Source: Tetradesmus obliquus | Lineage: Eukaryota > Chlorophyta > Chlorophyceae > Sphaeropleales > Scenedesmaceae | DNA length: 64,000 nucleotides | Assembly: GCA_030272155.1 (NCBI GenBank) | Contig: CP126195.1 | Span: 3,517,001-3,581,000, forward strand | Direction: 5' to 3' | In this document: in pieces, positions 25,440 to 35,330 of the stretch | Layout: each line of letters starts with the position of its first letter | Numbering within the stretch: position 1 is the stretch's first letter | The notes under the pieces: generated by a model | The model's input: only the letters and a program-made list of their open reading frames with translations | What the model was told of the DNA's origin: nothing | Databases searched by the model: none | Position numbers and translations under genes: made by a program

Positions 25440-26166
25440 TACTGCGAGCGCCCAGCAGTTCTGCTTGCAGGAGTGCCACATTGCAGCGCAAGTGCAGCCT
25501 GGGCTGCGGCCGCTGCGCATTGCTGGCGTGGACTTCCCGGCTGCTTCCAACCTAGAAGAGTGAGTGGCTGCTGTTTTGTCATGTTGCTGGGGTAACTGGG
25601 GTGTTGGCATTGAGCATGCTGCGTTGTCAATGTTGTCAGCAGCCAGGGCTGGCTGTCCCAACAGTTGAGCAGCGCAGCTGACTGTGACACTGCACAAGAT
25701 GCCTGCCCAGACACAGACCATACATGCTCGTGTATGTACGTGTGTGCACGCTGTTCCTCTGCCAGAAGCTTGTGTGGGTTCCGAGAATGGCAGTCACCTG
25801 GCCTCTGGTGCGCAAATGCCCGCCAGGGCTTTTGCAGCAACGTCCTGCAGCTGCACTGCACGTTTGAGTGATACAGGTGTGCTCAACGACACACGTTCGC
25901 TCAACCCTGGGCATTGCCCATGTTAACGTCGCTGCCCCTATGTTTGCAATTGCTGCAGGCTGTTGGTGGCGACATACGGGAAGTCCTGGCGTCACCCAAA
26001 CACTAAGTACCACGGCCATAGTGGCGCCTCACCCGATGTTCGCAAGGTGGTTGGTGCATTGCTGCAGCGCCTGTCAGTGACTGCGTGGGGTGACACACCC
26101 TTCCAGCAGCGCAAGGCGCAGTGCAGAAAGCTGTGCAGGGCGAGCCACAGGAGGCAATGTGTGTGA
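22532..26166 (+). CDS. Nucleotide-sugar transporter fused to LicD/fukutin-like transferase, 789 aa
   Basis: Four exons: 22532-22875, 23353-23944, 24334-25559, 25959-26166 (2370 bases; phases 2, 0, 2 agree). Residues 1-365 match the SLC35A/CMP-sialate transporter fold: about ten helices, YFTTNNLSFYALRIM, HTYTLLGDLKV and NGLYFLQSGG, with GLVTALLIKRYGNVIKVYA across an intron. An added hydrophobic helix (residues about 410-430, LPAAASLAMLLIAALV) follows. Residues about 470-789 are LicD/fukutin-like: VYGTALGGVRNGT, then QDVDLALSP with a DxD-type acidic pair, GYVDGWVMWP, and the usual C-terminal LLVATYGKSW. NST carriers exchange nucleotide sugars across the Golgi membrane. LicD/FKTN/FKRP proteins transfer phosphocholine or ribitol phosphate from CDP donors. 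With ten helices plus one, the enzyme would face the lumen. A poly-Ser run near residue 670 comes from (CAG)n. The substrate is unknown. Confidence 0.88.
23284..23349 (+). repeat. (CTG)n tract at an intron 3' end
   Basis: 22 CTG triplets run directly into the CCAG acceptor of the second exon of the transporter fusion gene and stand where a polypyrimidine tract would be. Confidence 0.97.
24043..24087 (+). repeat. Intronic copy of the exon 2 3' end and donor site
   Basis: About 45 bases resemble 23906-23950, the end of exon 2 with its GTGAG donor. The copy still reads LSSALMGLVT before GTGAGC, against LSCALMGLVT in the exon. Most differences fall at third positions. No good acceptor precedes it in the right phase, so it is probably a relic. 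Confidence 0.7.
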
Positions 26167-29100
26167 TCTTGGCTGTGCTAAAAAATGTTATTATATTACA
26201 TGTTTGGTGTTGTTCTGCGTCACACATGCATTCATCGATCAACATGCGCATGTACAATTGTTGTGCCGGTGTGTTTGCGGTCAGCGGCAACTGACACAGA
26301 TGATGCATGATGCTTGAACATCCCGGTAACAGGCGTTGTTGATGCGCTGCTGAACACTAAGGCATTAATGATGGCGGTATGTGGGTGTATGTGCTGCTGA
26401 ACAACAGGCAGTTTCTTCTGCTGTATGTGCATGTATGTGCTGCTGAACAGCAGGCAGTAATATGGCTGTATGTGTGTGCATGTGTACGGATGGGGTGGAG
26501 GTTGATGTGGTCGGTGCTGGGGGGTGTTGTAGGGTGTCCCTAGACAGCATGAGTAGCAGTCAGCATATGGCTGCAAGCATCCACACATGCTGACAGGGTA
26601 CCCGATGTGTATTACGTTGCTGATGTTGCTGCAAGCACTTGTGTGTTACAATACTATTGTTGCGGCAAGCACTGATGGATGATGTTGTGCTTCTTGGGGC
26701 ACAGTTCTGTGTGCTTCAAAAGGGGACGAGAAGTCATGGACATAAAAAATGACAACGTTCTAACAGGTTTGTCACTGTGGCCTGTATGTGGCTGTTCCTG
26801 GCATGGACTGGTGTTAGTATGTGGCTGTGAGTGGCCACTTGTGAAGGCAAGCAGCAGCACAGCCTCATTCACTGTGCTTGCGAGCCTGAGACCTCTCCCT
26901 GTGTTTGGCTGCTTGTGAAGGCAAGCAGCAGCACAGTCTCAATCACTGTGCTTGCAAGCCTGAGACCTGCCACCGTGAGTGGCCGCTTGTGAAGGCAAGC
27001 AGCAGCATAGCCTCAACCACTGTGCTTGCGAGCCTGAGACCAGTCACCATGTTTGGCCGCTTGTGAAGGCGAAGAGCAGCACAGGCTCAATCGCTCTGCT
27101 TGCAAGCCTGAGAGACCGGTCACCGCAATTGGCCGCTTGTGAAGGCAAGCAGCAGCACAGCCTCAACCACTGTGCTTGCAAGCCTGAGGGACCGGTCACC
27201 ATGTTTGGCCGCTTGTGAAGGCAAGCAGCAGCACAGCCTCAACCACTGTGCTTGCGAGCCTGAGAGGCCCGTCCCTGCCACCTTTTTAGAGTCACTTGTA
27301 CAGCCCTGCCAGTGGGCACGTGGCGCATGGGGCTTTTCCGGCCGTTTTGTGCAGCCTGTTGGTCAGGAAGCAATGCACGCATGGCACTGCTGATAATATC
27401 TGCAGGTGCACTGCTAGTCGTGCCTTCACGAGCTGTTTTAGTAACTGTGTCCCGTGCGTGGCTGTGGCTAGGCTGAATTGGCTCTGATTTGTGGCCGTGA
27501 TCAGCCAATTGTGAAGGCGAGGAGCAGCACAGCCTCAATCACTGTGCTTGCGAGCCTGAATGTCACGCGGAACATGCGTGGTTATGCCAGACATGAATCA
27601 CGTTCTTTTGGTTCAGCTATGCAGTGCAGCATTGCACATGGTGCTGTACATGGCACACGGTGCAGCAGCAGTAGCTGTGGAGGCAGTACAAGGGTTCCAG
27701 ATGGGTGGCTTACTGCAGCAGCAGTGGTGTTGTCAGTACAGATGGGACAGCAGCATAGTTACGGTACAATGGTGTGTACGTTGCGCAGCTGATGAAAAGA
27801 ATCGCTGCGTGACGTTGTTGTATGTGTTTGCGTCTGGCAGCCTGGCGCTTGCACCACTTGGCGTCGCCATACCGTACCACGCAGTCATTTCTCTTCTTGA
27901 CAGACCGAGTGCTTGTGTCAGTAGACTGAAACTATGTGTGTTCATTGTATGTGCGTGTGTGTGAGACAGTTAGTATGTGGCAGCGCCAGCTGTAGAAGTG
28001 CTTGATCAGGGGCGCCTGCTAGTGGTGTTGAGTGCAGGTGTGCTGCTGTATGGTGTGGTAGTAGCTGACGAGCCATGGTAGGCGTACAACATCATCAGCA
28101 GTGCTTTTGTGCGCAGTGCTACCTGGTAGTTTCAAATCAGTAATATTTGACACCAGCAGTTGCTGCACCTCTTTGTCAACCTTGCAGCTGCGCTGCAAAG
28201 TTGAGGGGGGTAGTCCAGTGCATCATATGCTGTGCCTTTTTGTTGGCAGTGTTCACTTATTCACTTATTCTGCATGACAGCCGTCATGTGGAGCATAAGT
28301 GATCTTTGCTGATGTGCGTCACTTTTGAGTTCAGCTATGTGCAGTGCAGCAGTGTGTTCAACAGCAACCTAGCAGGCATGCAAAGTTCACTGTGCATTAT
28401 GCACTTGACGTGCTTTGCTGTCTTGGCAGCTTAGCTAGCCTCGTGCCTGCACACATTTGCTGCTTTGTCAATGAGCGCACGAGTCAATTTGTGCAGCTTG
28501 TCTTGTGCCGGTGATTGTCCGCATCAGCTTTACACTTGCCGGGTTTTGCTGAATGTCTGTCATTCAGCTGTCAAATGTGACCAGCAAGTTGGCAGATGAT
28601 GGTTGCTGACAGCCTTGTCATGCACTGCTGATCTGGATTTGGTATGGCTCATCTAGCTTCAGTCTAGTTAACCTTTGCCGCCTTGCAATGCAAGGGATGC
28701 TGAACAGGTGACTCCCTTGGGCTCGTGCAAGTGTGCATCATGCACTCCCATGATGGGCCTCTAGAGACCTTGCGCTGTCCAGCTAGGACTGCTTATTCTT
28801 TTGCATGCGACCACGCCCGGTTGTTGTGGCCGATTTGTCCACTCTTCAGCAAGTGGTTCGCCCGTTTGAGGGACGCAGTGTCCTGTATGAGGTCTGTCAA
28901 CCGGCGGCAGCAAAAGGCCGCCGCTTGCAGCAGCTGTGCAAAGCACAGTATGCCTCAAAGCAAGCTGCACACTCTGAGTTTAGCCAGGACATGCACCTGC
29001 TGCGGTAAGACCGTGTGACAGCAGCCTTCAAGGCACAAGTTGTGTGTTGTTGTGGTTGTTGAAATTGTGAACTGTAACTTGCGAGTAGCTGAACTGCAGT

Positions 29101-29814
29101 GCCAGCATTTGATGGTGAAGGTCCGCTTCCCACCATTCGTATGTGCAAACAGGCTGCAACGTATGCAACCACGACTAGAGACATTGCGGCAGAGATTGGG
29201 CTGAGTCAGCACGGCAGCAATGGCAGCCCACAACATCATGTTGTGCATGTCATTCTGCTGTAGTACAGTTAACAAAGTACAGCTGTACTGCATGCAGTAC
29301 GCCTGAATAGAATTGGTTTTTTGAGGCTACCTTGCCATTCACAGCAGTGAAGCTCAGGGTGAAGAGCCCCAAAGTAAGGCGTTTGCTGCACTTTCAGACT
29401 GCTTTTGCAGCTCTTCATCGGCAGCTCCATGCCTGCGATTGAGTGCTGCAGCAGCTTCAGGCCACGAAGGTGTGCATTATAGATGCAGCTGCCTTCCCAG
29501 GGGTGTGCGGTTTGATTAAATTGCAGCAATCAGTCTTATCTGCTAGCATTCATATTTTCAGCTGTGCTGTCGTGTTAGCCGTCTTCATCGTCACAAGCAG
29601 CTGCACACACATGTATACTAAGCAGTTGATCAGGTTGTTCGCCGTCTAGACGAAGCCTGCCAGACACTAAGCTATCAGCTGGTCCTTTAAATCAGATTGC
29701 AGTCCTCCAAACAAAAGGTACGACGCCAGCGACCAAATGCCTGTCCAAGGTAACGAGAACCTGCCCTCTCTCATGATCGAGTAATGCTATACCCGTCACT
29801 TCCCACGCAATACC
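26167..29814. other. Intergenic region with satellite array
   Basis: Beyond the stop of the fusion gene there is no convincing gene for 3.6 kb. It carries a short imperfect duplication at 26380-26460 (units around GTATGTGCTGCTGAACA), the 74-76 bp satellite array, and otherwise unique DNA. A 67-codon frame at 28805-29008 has no supporting features. Confidence 0.45.
26838..27285. repeat. 74-76 bp satellite, six tandem units
   Basis: Units start at about 26838, 26912, 26986, 27060, 27136 and 27212, each beginning CTTGTGAAGGCAAGCAGC. A lone diverged unit sits near 27507-27560. Within a unit, GCAAG...CACAG can pair with the later CTGTGCTTGC, so each can form a short hairpin with a 6-base bulge. 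Confidence 0.95.
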
Positions 29815-29820
29815 TATAAA
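29815..29820 (+). promoter_or_regulatory. TATA box
   Basis: A perfect TATAAA, followed by GGAGGAG, lies about 70 bases before the ATG at 29888. This is the clearest core promoter in the window. Confidence 0.6.
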
Positions 29821-29887
29821 GGAGGAGTCGAAATTAAGGTGTGAAGCGCTTCCTATGCTCTTTTCGTTCTCGACTCAGCAAACAACC

Positions 29888-30363
29888 ATGACCACCTTGA
29901 GCAAATGTCTGCTGCTGGCCGTGGCATGGCTGCTCTGTATCGTAACCTGCAGCCCTTATAGCATCGCACACAGTGAAACAGGCTATTTCAGCGGACGTTT
30001 GGAGGCGTCTTCAGGTGAGCTGCAGCAAGCTGCAGACATGCTGGGCATGCCAGCTGGCTGAAGATCGTCAGGTGGCAGATGCTCATGCATGATGCAGCCA
30101 TGCAGAAACACTGCTGCCTCCTCATAGCTACTGTTTTGCAAACTTAACTCTATCATCAAAGCAGTGGCTGCAAGAATTATGCTTTGCAGCCGTGACAGCA
30201 ATCACCATGCATGTGCAGGGTGCCGCTCTGAAACCAGCTACTATGCAAATGTGGAAGGAACACTTGACAACTACATTTTTGCAGCGTTTGCCTGAACCTT
30301 GACCCGTCAATATCAACAAACTGCTGGCGCCACTCACACATACCATTGGCCGTTGCCTGCCGC

Positions 30364-30403
<40 letters not shown>

Positions 30404-31422
30404 AATACCGCTGTTGTTTTCCCACAGGTCCACACACAAACCGCAAGCTGCTCCAGGGCCCCGGGCTGCCCCTGCCTCCCCTGCCTCCCTTCCCTCTCCC
30501 TGGCAGCACCTCTGCAGACGCACAAGCTGCTGCTGCTGCCAACTCTGGTAGGGGCAACAACGGCAATGGAAGGGGCAACAATGGCAACAATGGCAACGGC
30601 AGAGGCAACAATGCCAACAATGACAATGCCAGGGGAGCTGCCGTCAGCAATGCAAACGCAGCCAGCCAGGGCAGCAACAATGCGGTCGGTGTAGCGCCGC
30701 CTGGCCTGGATCTGGGTTTGAATATCGCCAGCACCATCACTAATGCGATCTCCGGCAACCGTGCTGATGCAGCAGCGCAGGCCATTACTGTAGCACCCTC
30801 ACGTGGTCAAGCAAGTGCAGCGGCTAGCAGCCTTGTGCAGTTGTCCAGCTCCGGGCGTAACGATGCAGTGGCAGAGTCTGTAGCACAGGCAGCAGCTACA
30901 GATATTGCTGCAACAGCGTCTGTGCTTGCGTCAGCTGCAGCAACTGCTCTGAGCCAGGGGTCCGTAGGTGCATTTGGCAGCTCTCAGGCCAAGGCATTTG
31001 GGCGGGCAAAGCAGAAGGGGAGTTTGAATGCATTCACGCGAGCTGTATCCCAGGCAATTGGCCAGGGAGGTGATTCAGCAGTGCAGGCATATGGTGTGGC
31101 GTTTGCAGAGGCTGCAGCATCTGGCGGTGAGGACCAGCAGGCACTTGCACAGGCAACAGCAACTGCATTCTGCGAGGGTGGCGGCAGCGCAACTGCATTT
31201 GCATCCGCGTACTCTGTTGCGCTGTCGCGCGACAAGCAGGGATGCTTAGTGCTGACGCAGGCTCGTGCGCTGGCTGTGGCGCAATGTGGTGGCGGGCAGT
31301 TTACTGCGTATGCTGAGGCGTCTGCGGAGAGCCGTGTGCTGGGCCTGTGTGGACTGCTGTCTGGTGGTGCTGGCGGTGCTGGTGGTGGCTTCCCTGGAAT
31401 CAACATCAACATTGGTGGCTAG
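29888..31422 (+). CDS. Secreted Asn/Gly-rich protein with Ala-rich four-Cys domain, 373 aa
   Basis: Two exons, 29888-30014 and 30428-31422, with a phase 1 intron (GTGAGC...CCACAG). The start at 29888 follows a TATA box and gives a signal peptide (MTTLSKCLLLAVAWLLCIVT). An in-frame start codon at 29855 would add 11 residues and bury the signal. Exon 2 begins GPHTNRKLLQ, as in the paralogue at 18.3 kb. The proline-rich arm is short (PLPPLPPFPLPG) and is followed by an Asn/Gly/Arg repeat (GNNGNGRGNN). Residues about 138-373 match the paralogue's C-terminal domain: QAAATDIAATASVLASAAAT, AFCEGG, KQGCLVLTQARALAVAQC, VLGLCGL, then a Gly linker and the same NINIG end. The four Cys are conserved, so disulfides are likely. 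Function is unknown; a wall or matrix role is inferred. Confidence 0.87.
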
Positions 31423-32388
31423 TGGATCTATTCTACAGATTGCTGGCGCATTGATCAGCTATGAGCCTGCAGTATACTGCTACGTAGCATAAGTTGCTCA
31501 GCATGTGCATGTTGTTGTGGTGGTGCTGCTGCCATAAAAAAAACATGTGAATGCTGTTGCAGTGCCATCACTTGTAGCGCGGTGTGTTGCATTCTGCTGG
31601 AGTGTTATCACCTAGCAGAGTGTGATGCTGCTTGCACAATAATGGTTCAGTCCGTTGGTGTGTTGTGATGCGCTGTGCACATGTGCACTGTACAATGCAT
31701 GTGGGCTTTCAGAGCCAGTGTTGCTGCTGTCACCAGCATCATGCTGACTACGAGACTTCAGCTGTGGGGTGCTGCAAAAGCACCGGGAGTGAAAGCAGCG
31801 TGCGGCATTTTCACGGCTGTCACGTGTTTTCCAGTTGCTGCCAACAGCTATTGAACACCCTACGTAAACATCGCACTGATTCACGTTGGCATAGGGCTGC
31901 CTTGGTGGCAACCACCACCTGTTTGTGAATAAACGCATTGCCAGTGCATGACATGGTGCTGCATTGCACTGCAATTCTCCTGCAAGACTACGGCCTTCAG
32001 CTTCTTCCTGCGCATGTTTGGTAAAGTGACAGGCCATGCAAGCTGCTGTTGTGCCAGCATTGATCGCAGTTGGGGCCTTGCCAGGGCCTGCGGCAGGCTG
32101 CCGCATTGTTGACATGGTCTGGAATGGCCCCAGATTGTGCATGCGTGGGTTCACTGTGCACGTTCTTCAGGGTGTACATGTACACCAGCTGTACGCTGGG
32201 CGCTTGTCATGCGAGCAGTTGAACTATGGCTAGGGCGAGGTCACCCGTGTGTAATTTGAAATGTGGCTGTGACAGCTGTCTGGCAGCTTAGCCTGTCTAT
32301 CCAGCTGTAGATGCGCCTGTTAGTTGGGTAACAGTAAGTGCAAAGCGGCCTTATGCCAAGCTTGCACACACGTACTGCCTGCATGTCT
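31423..32388. other. Intergenic region, no gene seen
   Basis: 3' flank of the Asn/Gly-rich gene. No supported exons. The nearest TGTAA is at about 32250, far from the stop. Confidence 0.4.
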
Positions 32389-32569
32389 TGTCACACGATA
32401 AGGTATGATAAGGTATCTTTTGGTGAGGGGTGGTCTACCCCTCACCAAAAGAGAGGCAATAATAGTCGTAGTTTCCGCTCCGTTCCGGGGCGCGGTTGCC
32501 GATGCCGATAAGGTATGGCTTACAAGAAGACTATTATTATTATTATTATTATTATTATTGTCACACGAT
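32389..32569 (+). mobile_element. SINE-like insertion with target duplication and (ATT)n tail
   Basis: TGTCACACGAT occurs at 32389-32399 and again at 32559-32569. The 159 bases between start AAGGTATGATAAGGTAT, include a perfect hairpin, and end in GGTATGGCTTACAAGAAG followed by an ATT microsatellite that runs into the second direct repeat. A direct repeat next to a simple-repeat tail is the usual sign of LINE-mobilised retroposition. No coding capacity. The source element is not identified. Confidence 0.6.
32417..32451. repeat. Perfect 15-bp inverted repeat
   Basis: CTTTTGGTGAGGGGT and its exact complement are separated by a GGTCT loop, inside the SINE-like insertion. Confidence 0.97.
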
Positions 32570-32913
32570 CACTCTGTGGCAACCATACCATGATCATGTC
32601 CAGGTGCGAGTGAGCGCTACGCTCATGCCCGCATTCAAGTTAGAAAGGTCAGGGTACACAACTCCAGGCAGGCCTCTGTAATGCTATTGCCGCTGCACAC
32701 GGTGCGCCACTGTACAACCACACATCCAAGCAAGGACCACCCAGGGGTCTTGCAAACTTAAACAACTGTACCTCACACTGTGCTTGCAGCAGCACACCAT
32801 AACAAACGCAAGCACTGCAAAGCGTACAAAACACGTAGGACCTGCAAGAATGCCGCAACAAGCAGCTGTGGTCACTGGTAAGTGTTGAAATCGGCAAACA
32901 ACTGTTATGACAG

Positions 32914-34022
32914 CTACTGCCCCAGCAGCGGCTCTGTCAGTGGGTCTGCCGCCCCTGCTGCTCGCGGCGCCGCTGCATGACAAGCGAGCGCACACAGCAC
33001 CTGCGCAATAGGTGACCCAGGCCGCCGCAGAGCCGTGGAGCCCTGCTGCTGGTTTCCTGCTGCCGCTGCAGCTGCGGCTGCAGCCGCAGCTGCAGCTGCA
33101 GCTGCTGTCTCAATGTTGTCACTGCTGCGCAGCTGATCATCAGGCTGCTGTGGCAGCAGCGGCTGCAGCAAGCTGCCTGCTGCACCAGGCCAGCAGCTGT
33201 TGCTGCTGCTGTGCCTCGGTAACGAGCTGCTTATGCTACTGCTGCAGCTGCTGTTGCTGCAGGTGCTGTTGCTTACATGCCCAGTGTGCAGGCCGTGAAG
33301 CTGCTGCAGCTGGTGCTGCTGCTGCTGCTGCTGCTGCTGGTGGCTACACTGTTGTCGCCTGGCAGATGCCTGCTGTGGGCATAGGCCGGGCGGCTGCGGC
33401 TGGTGCCATTGCTGCTGAAGGTGCTGCTGCGCGCCCACATGCTGCAGATCCTGGTATGGCTCCTGCTCCTGCTGCTGCTGCTGCTGCCACGCCTGCTGCC
33501 TGCCTAACTGCGCGAGGCTGAAAGCCTCAGACAGACCTTCCTGCAAGCAGCCAGGCTGCACTCCCGCTGCGGGAGATTGGCAGCACTCACTGCCCACTGC
33601 AGCTGATATGCCCTGCTGCTGCTGCTGCTGCTGTGATCCTTGTTGCATCCAGAGCATTGTACCGTCGCTGTGGCAAGTGTCACTGCAGCAATTGGCGGGC
33701 CAGACCGCCGACTTGCTGCGATGCCTCTTTCTGCTGCCAGACCCAGAACCACTATGGACAACAGCAGACAAAGTAATGCAGCAAGTTCATGTTCAGCTGT
33801 GAATCTTTGCAAACAATGCACGCCTTGACGAGAGGCTGGTTCACATGTGCAAAATGGTAGCAGATGCACAGCTGTAGCATAAGAACATGCTGACCATGGC
33901 TAGTTGGTCACAGTTGCGATGCCTTGCCTAAAACCGACAGCCCTTGCTGAATCCATGCACGATCTTCAACTTAATTGATGAACTCACCTACTGCTTGCAG
34001 CACCAGGCCCCGTGAGGCTGGC

Positions 34023-34065
<43 letters not shown>

Positions 34066-34661
34066 ACGCTCAGGCGCATGCCAACTTCAGGACACACCGC
34101 CATAGCTATCTGCAAGCACCAGGCAGTGTGCATTGCATGCATGCAGTTATGTTGCTTGTCAAACAGCCATGGCGCGGCATGTCCTAGCTAGGGTTGTGCA
34201 AATTCGAGAGAGCGGTCTGGCGTGATTGTACCACAGGCTGCAGCTGCTTCTGAAGCAGCAGCGCAGCAGTTCTGCGCTGGCAAAGCATGGCTAATGTCCC
34301 ATTGCCTGCACCGCTTTCCACCCGCACATGACACCTTCTGTCTCATTCAGTGCACTCTCAATGCACTTATTCCAGCCTTCAGGTCCTGATATGTTGGCAG
34401 ATGCCAGATTGGTGGCCGCATGCTGCGCACCTTGAGGCGCGCCGCTGCCTCCAGCTGGTTGAGCACACGCGGGGCTTCTGCTGCTGCCCTGCTGCGTGCC
34501 TCCTGCTCTGCTTCACGTAGCGCTGCACCTCGTTGTTGCACTGATAGCCGGTTGGCTGCCTGCTGTTTCAGGTAGCGTGCTAAAGCAGGTGCAGCTTGTG
34601 CTGCAGGCATTGGCAAGCTGCTGCTGATGCTGCTGGGTGGAACTCTGCTGCAGGCTGGCAT
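32914..34661 (-). CDS. Gln-rich protein with basic NLS-like motif, 421 aa
   Basis: Three exons: 34661-34356, 34109-33988, 33751-32914 (1266 bases; junction phases 0 and 2 agree). Exon 1 gives an Ala/Arg/Glu-rich helical stretch (about residues 25-80, probably coiled coil) and then RPPIWHLPTYQDLKAGI. Exon 2 has a poly-Gln run from (CAG)n. Exon 3 starts with a basic motif (GSRKRHRSKS), a small Cys/His cluster (NCCSDTCHS), long Gln and poly-Ala stretches, and ends LTEPLLGQ. No known domain was recognised. The NLS-like motif and Gln-rich tracts suggest a nuclear regulator; this is inference. It is divergent from the ePHD-SET gene with about 670 bases between starts. The ATG choice is the first in frame, and a further 5' exon is possible. 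Confidence 0.6.
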
Positions 34662-35330
34662 ACAAGTGTTTGGTGGTGGTGCATGACCAAATGTGCTACG
34701 GCTGGAGTGAAGCTTGTTGATGCAAAGTTGCTGTGTTTGAATGCTGGATTAGGCACATGCACCTCTGCTGCTTTAAAGCTTCATCTGATGCCTGCTAGCC
34801 ACCGCTTGTTCAATGCCGGACTTGATGCAGCTTTGATTGCTTGTAGCGTACACGGAACAGATTACAGACGAACAGGCCTTGGCAGACGGCAGATAGAGAG
34901 GGAGGGACACAGGTACTTGTGGCATGTTAGTACCATCAGATTAAGGTACAGAGGAGAGTGCTGTTTGTTTGATCGTATGTGTTTCTGGACATTTACAGGA
35001 TTCAGGCGTGTTTGACGTTGCATCTTGCTGCTGGTCAGACTGCATCTGCTCGTGAGCAGTGCCGAAGCCCTCTCCGCAGACGTCGTGTCCGCAACTCTCG
35101 ATTCAGCCTTGGAAAATTGGTGTTACGTAGTAGTTCAGTTTGGTGCAGAAGAATTGCGAAAAAACGATGGGCTCAAGGTGGGAACCTTGTCCCTGCGGTG
35201 TTGGCACGAGGAACACCTGCATAGCCTGCAGTCGCCACAACGAGTTCAACCAGAAGCTTTAAGATGTTGATGTGCCGCTTGTCTTCTTGCAGGCTAGTAG
35301 CATGGCCATGAGTCCCAGCAGAGCAGCAGT
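34662..35330. other. Shared upstream region of two divergent genes
   Basis: Lies between the Gln-rich gene and the ePHD-SET gene. TTGCAG at 35292 looks like an acceptor, so the plus-strand gene may have a 5' UTR intron. A stretch at 35025-35270 stays open in two frames and could be part of a 5' exon, but no donor or phase links it to the gene. Confidence 0.4.

Noticed and set aside
28805..29008. Short plus-strand frame with protein-like composition
   Set aside because: No splice sites, start context or family motif; it could be chance.
29855..29887. Earlier in-frame start for the Asn/Gly-rich protein
   Set aside because: It would place hydrophilic residues before the signal peptide; the start at 29888 gives a normal signal.
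35302..35330. Upstream ATG before the ePHD start
   Set aside because: It is in another frame and soon stops; the ATG at 35331 leads into the zinc finger.
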